DNA from: Streptomyces asoensis
GTDB lineage: Bacteria; Actinomycetota; Actinomycetes; Streptomycetales; Streptomycetaceae
Length of the DNA: 64,000 nt
Direction of reading: 5' to 3'
Assembly: GCF_016860545.1 (NCBI RefSeq)
Contig: NZ_BNEB01000002.1
Coordinates: forward strand, 1,550,001-1,614,000
The position numbers were made by a program, and so were the translations under genes. Below are positions 61,025 through 64,000 of this stretch, piece by piece (positions within the stretch are counted from its first letter, which is position 1; every line of letters begins with the position of its first letter). The notes under the pieces were generated by a model that made no database searches, was not told the DNA's origin, and saw only the letters and a list, made by a program, of their open reading frames with translations.

Positions 61025-62485
61025 TCACCAGCCGGTCGCCAGGAGGTGGTTGAGCAGGAGGGCCAGCACCGCCTGCGCGGTGAGCCAGGCACGCGGGCGG
61101 GTGAGGAACGCGCAGGACGGCAGGAGCCAGACGACGAACGGGAGCCAGATGCGCTCCGTCTCCGCCTTGCTCATGCCGGACAGGTCGGCCACCAGCAGCG
61201 CGAGCAGCGCGGCGGACACGAGCAGGGCGAGCCGGACCTCCGCGTCGGGACGGCGCCGCTCCTGCGGCCGTCCGGCAGCCGCGCGGCGGTGGCCCCGCAG
61301 CGCCGCCCCGGTGCGCCGCAGCCCGGCCGCCGTCGCCGCACCCGTGATGAGGACCGTGCAGGCGAGATTGGCCCACACCCAGTAGCCGTAGGGGCGCACG
61401 CCGCCCGCGCCCTGCCGGTAGCGCGTGACCAGCAGCCGGTACGCCTCCCACCAGTCGAATCCGGCGAGGGTGAACGCCACCGGCACGACGGCCGCCCCGG
61501 CGAGCAGCGCGACGAGCAGGTGCGGACGCTCCCGGACCCGGCCCCGGCCGAGCAGCAGCACCGTCGCACCGATCAGCGCGACGAGCGTGAGGCCGTACGA
61601 CAGGTAGCAGGTCAGGCCGAAGAGCAGACCCGCGCCCGCCGCCCCGCCCCACGTCCGCATCCGTGCGGGCCGGGAGGCGCCCGGGTCCTGCCGTGCCGTG
61701 ACCGCCAGCGCGAGCAGTGCCAGGGACCACGCGGCGACCGCCGTGAAGTAGGCGTCGGCGGAGGTCCCCATCCACACCGCCGCCGGGGCCAGCACCAGGA
61801 AGGGCGCCGCCCGCCGGGCGAGCCGCTCGTCGGCCAGGGCGCGCACCGCCACCAGCACCGCCACGCACGCCGTCGCCCCGACGACGACGCACCAGGTGCC
61901 GGCCCAGCCCCCGCCCCGCAGCCCGGCCCGGTCGAGCAGCACGAACGTCAGCGTGGCCGCCGGAGGATGACCGGCGACGTGCGCGGGCCAGTTCTCGGGC
62001 GAGCCGAGGAGGATGTGCCCGGTGAAGCCGCGCAGCGCCGCCGGGATGTCGTGGAAGCGGCCGACGGCCTGGAGGTACTCGTGGCGGGTGGTGAGCCGGT
62101 CGGCGACGCCCCGCTGCCAGCCGTCGATCAGGGCGAGGGAGAGGATCCAGGCCGTGGCCGAGCCCCAGCAGGCCGCGAGCAGCGCCCGCCAGGGGAGCCG
62201 TGCCGCCAGCGTCGGGCCGTGGACCACCGTCAGGGCCGCGAGCAGCACGGACGCCGGTGTGCCGGGCCCGACATGCGGGTCCCAGCTGCCCAGGACGGGA
62301 GGCCAGTGCACCCGCAGGGTGTGGTGGGTGTGCTCGATGTGCAGGCCGATCAGCACGGCCGCGGTGACGAGCAGGACGGCGGCGCCCGCCGCGTACAGGT
62401 CGCGGCGGACGCCACGGCGCACGCCGTCGTCGGCCTTGTCGGAGCGGGAGGCGCGCGGTCCGGTGCTCAGCTGGGTGCGGTTCAC
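61025..62485 (-). CDS. Polytopic membrane protein, possible GT-C glycosyltransferase
   Basis: A 486-residue protein with about eleven helices. LVTAAVLIGLHIEHTHHTLRVHWPPVL, a loop GHILLGSPENWPAHVAGHPPAATLTFVLLDRAGL (a hydrophilic GHPP loop on the outside) and SYGLTLVALIGATVLLLG suggest the layout of lipid-linked mannosyltransferases. The DxD-type loop of GT-C enzymes is not obvious, so the role is tentative. GTG start at 62485. Confidence 0.6.
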   Translation of the reverse strand: MNRTQLSTGPRASRSDKADDGVRRGVRRDLYAAGAAVLLVTAAVLIGLHIEHTHHTLRVHWPPVLGSWDPHVGPGTPASVLLAALTVVHGPTLAARLPWRALLAACWGSATAWILSLALIDGWQRGVADRLTTRHEYLQAVGRFHDIPAALRGFTGHILLGSPENWPAHVAGHPPAATLTFVLLDRAGLRGGGWAGTWCVVVGATACVAVLVAVRALADERLARRAAPFLVLAPAAVWMGTSADAYFTAVAAWSLALLALAVTARQDPGASRPARMRTWGGAAGAGLLFGLTCYLSYGLTLVALIGATVLLLGRGRVRERPHLLVALLAGAAVVPVAFTLAGFDWWEAYRLLVTRYRQGAGGVRPYGYWVWANLACTVLITGAATAAGLRRTGAALRGHRRAAAGRPQERRRPDAEVRLALLVSAALLALLVADLSGMSKAETERIWLPFVVWLLPSCAFLTRPRAWLTAQAVLALLLNHLLATGW

Positions 62486-62598
62486 ATCGGCACGCTAGGC
62501 CGGGAAGCAGGGCGCGGGCCGTCGTCCGGGCCGGACGTCAGCGTTTCGTCATGGGTCGCGCGCCCTTTACCCGGGGTCCCGCGGCCTACGGTCGGGGC

Positions 62599-63864
62599 AT
62601 GCGAGACGACTCACGGCTCCCCACCTCTCCCGCCTTCTGGCGCAGTCCGCTGCGCGGCCCCTGGTTCACCTCGGTGCTCGGGCTGGTCCTGCTCGTCGGT
62701 GTCACCGTGCTGTTCGTGACCGGCCTGGCCTCGTACGCCGCCTACAACCCGGACCTCTCCCCGGTGAACGACAAGACCCCGGACAAGGGGATCCTCGGCT
62801 TCTACCTCTTCGCCTGGCCGACCGACCCGCACTGGCTGTACCGGCTGACCCAAGGTGTCCACGTCACCCTCGGCATCACCCTCGTCCCCGTCCTGCTGGC
62901 GAAGCTGTGGTCGGTGGTGCCGAAGCTGTTCGCCCTGCCGCCGGCCCGCTCGCTCGCCCACGCACTCGAGCGGATCTCCCTGCTGCTGCTCGTCGGGGGC
63001 GCCCTGTTCGAGTTCACCACCGGCGTCCTCAACATCCAGCTCGACTACGTCTTCCCCGGCTCCTTCTACCCCCTGCACTTCTACGGCGCCTGGGTCTTCT
63101 TCGCCGCGTTCGCCGCCCACGCCGTCCTGAAGACCCCGGCGGCCGTACGCAACCTGCGCCGGCTGCGCGCCGAGGACGAACCGGCACCCGCCGCACCGGC
63201 GGACGAGACGGGACGGGAGCTGGTCGCCCCGTCTCCCGACGCCCCCACCGTGTCCCGGCGCGGGGCGCTCGGGTTCGTCGGGGGCGGCTCGCTGCTCCTG
63301 TTCGCCACGACGGCCGGACAGAGTTTTGACGCGCTGCGCGGCACCGCCCTGCTCGCTCCGCACGGCGGGGCCGACCCGGGCGGCCCGGGCGGCTTCCAGA
63401 TCAACAAGACCGCCGCGTACGCCGGCGTCACCGCCGCGCAGACGCGGGAGGACACCTGGCAGCTCGTCGTCACGGGGCGCACGGGCACCGTCCGCCTCGA
63501 CCTGGACCGGCTCCACCGGCTGCCCCTGCACACCTCGTCGCTGCCCATCGCGTGCGTCGAGGGCTGGTCCACCTCGGACCAGCGGTGGCGCGGCGTACGG
63601 CTGCGGGACCTGGCCGCGCTCGTCGGCCACGACGGCGATCCGCCGGACGTGATCGTCGAGTCCCTCCAGCTGCACGGCGCGTTCCGGCACGCCGCGCTGC
63701 GCGCGAACCAGGTCGCCGACCCGCGCTCCCTGCTCGCCCTGTACGTCAACGGTGGGCCGCTGACCGCGGACCACGGATACCCGGCGCGGGTGATCGTCCC
63801 CGCGGCGCCCGGCGTCCTCAACACCAAGTGGGTGGCCCGGATGACGTTCGGAGAGGTGCGATGA
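62599..63864 (+). CDS. Molybdopterin-dependent oxidoreductase with N-terminal membrane domain
   Basis: A 421-residue protein. About four helices in residues 20-190 form a cytochrome-b-like membrane part (VHVTLGITLVPVLLAKLW and YPLHFYGAWVFFAAFAAHAVL with candidate heme His). After a linker there is a Tat-like SRRGALGFVGGGSLLLF, then the oxidoreductase domain with LPIACVEGWSTSDQRWRGV, where C is the molybdenum ligand, and GYPARVIVPAAPGVLNTKWV. It resembles sulfite-oxidase-like enzymes. Stop overlaps the next gene's ATG. Confidence 0.9.
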   Translation: MRDDSRLPTSPAFWRSPLRGPWFTSVLGLVLLVGVTVLFVTGLASYAAYNPDLSPVNDKTPDKGILGFYLFAWPTDPHWLYRLTQGVHVTLGITLVPVLLAKLWSVVPKLFALPPARSLAHALERISLLLLVGGALFEFTTGVLNIQLDYVFPGSFYPLHFYGAWVFFAAFAAHAVLKTPAAVRNLRRLRAEDEPAPAAPADETGRELVAPSPDAPTVSRRGALGFVGGGSLLLFATTAGQSFDALRGTALLAPHGGADPGGPGGFQINKTAAYAGVTAAQTREDTWQLVVTGRTGTVRLDLDRLHRLPLHTSSLPIACVEGWSTSDQRWRGVRLRDLAALVGHDGDPPDVIVESLQLHGAFRHAALRANQVADPRSLLALYVNGGPLTADHGYPARVIVPAAPGVLNTKWVARMTFGEVR

Positions 63865-64000
63865 CCCCGGCACGACGACGCCCGTTGATCGGCAGCCCCT
63901 TCCAACTCCTGCTGCTGGCCTGCTCGTTCGCGCTCGCCGCGTACGCGGGGGTGCGCCTGCTCGCCGACGACTGGTTCGGGGTGGCGCTGTGGTGGGTGGG
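63861..64000 (+). CDS. Membrane protein, 5' part (runs off the right edge)
   Basis: ATGA overlap with the oxidoreductase. The 46 visible residues (RRRPLIGSPFQLLLLACSFALAAYAGVRLLADDWFGVALWWVG) show a membrane helix. A partner subunit of the oxidoreductase is likely by coupling, but the product cannot be named from this part. Confidence 0.6.
   Translation, partial: MTPARRRPLIGSPFQLLLLACSFALAAYAGVRLLADDWFGVALWWV

Noticed and set aside
1..64000. CRISPR array, tRNA, rRNA, insertion sequence, attachment site
   Set aside because: No spacer-repeat pattern, no cloverleaf-like T-loop in context, no transposase motif or terminal inverted repeats found by reading.

Overview
The window is very GC-rich, with strong third-position G/C bias, GTG and TTG starts, many Sec/Tat exoenzymes and a complete conservon. 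It reads as chromosomal DNA of a soil streptomycete (Streptomyces or close kin). I see no rRNA, tRNA, CRISPR array, insertion sequence or phage module.

Layout. 1-9.3 kb: the 5' part of a metallophosphoesterase, a SAM methyltransferase, a secreted M4 metalloprotease, a GH64 beta-1,3-glucanase with a LacI-type palindrome at its promoter, a dienelactone hydrolase, a YciO/Sua5 protein and a PucR-type regulator with two HTH units. 9.4-14.8 kb: a conservon read leftwards (cvnA sensor ATPase, cvnB roadblock, cvnC DUF742, cvnD GTPase) whose genes overlap each other and two cytochromes P450; one P450 lacks the ExxR motif. 15-17 kb: a small conserved protein, a frameshifted Tat-type small protein, an ArsR regulator and a free-standing roadblock protein. 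17-26 kb: a sugar-uptake operon (solute-binding lipoprotein, two permeases, GH42 beta-galactosidase, secreted sialidase-fold protein with a ricin-type tail) preceded by a lacI gene with a tandem operator array. 26-34 kb: mixed housekeeping-type genes, several arrays of short tandem repeats and a CASTOR/POLLUX-like channel protein. 34-45.7 kb: a second M4 protease, a CPA2 antiporter, an Mrr-like membrane protein, a GH13 alpha-amylase with two starch-binding modules, a small beta-trefoil protein, a GH46 chitosanase and a lipase. 46-51 kb: AraC and MFS genes, then a dehydrogenase gene broken by a one-base frameshift and overlapped by an Ala/Lys-rich membrane-anchored protein. 51.6-60 kb: a GH106-like rhamnosidase, a Tat-exported TIM barrel, a BrkB-family membrane protein, a polysaccharide deacetylase and a GH5 enzyme with a three-repeat Cys-rich tail. 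60.3-64 kb: an AMIN-like secreted protein, a polytopic membrane protein and a molybdopterin oxidoreductase operon cut by the window edge.

How it fits together. Roughly a third of the genes encode exported hydrolases for fungal, plant and insect polymers (beta-1,3-glucan, starch, chitosan, rhamnosides, galactosides, cellulose-type glucan, protein, lipid). Several have their own palindromic operator-like sites, which suggests substrate-by-substrate local control. The conservon is the signalling centrepiece: a membrane-tethered ATPase, a roadblock/GTPase pair and two P450s in one translationally coupled unit.

Limits. All calls come from reading the sequence. No database or structure search was run, and remembered facts about families are marked as such.
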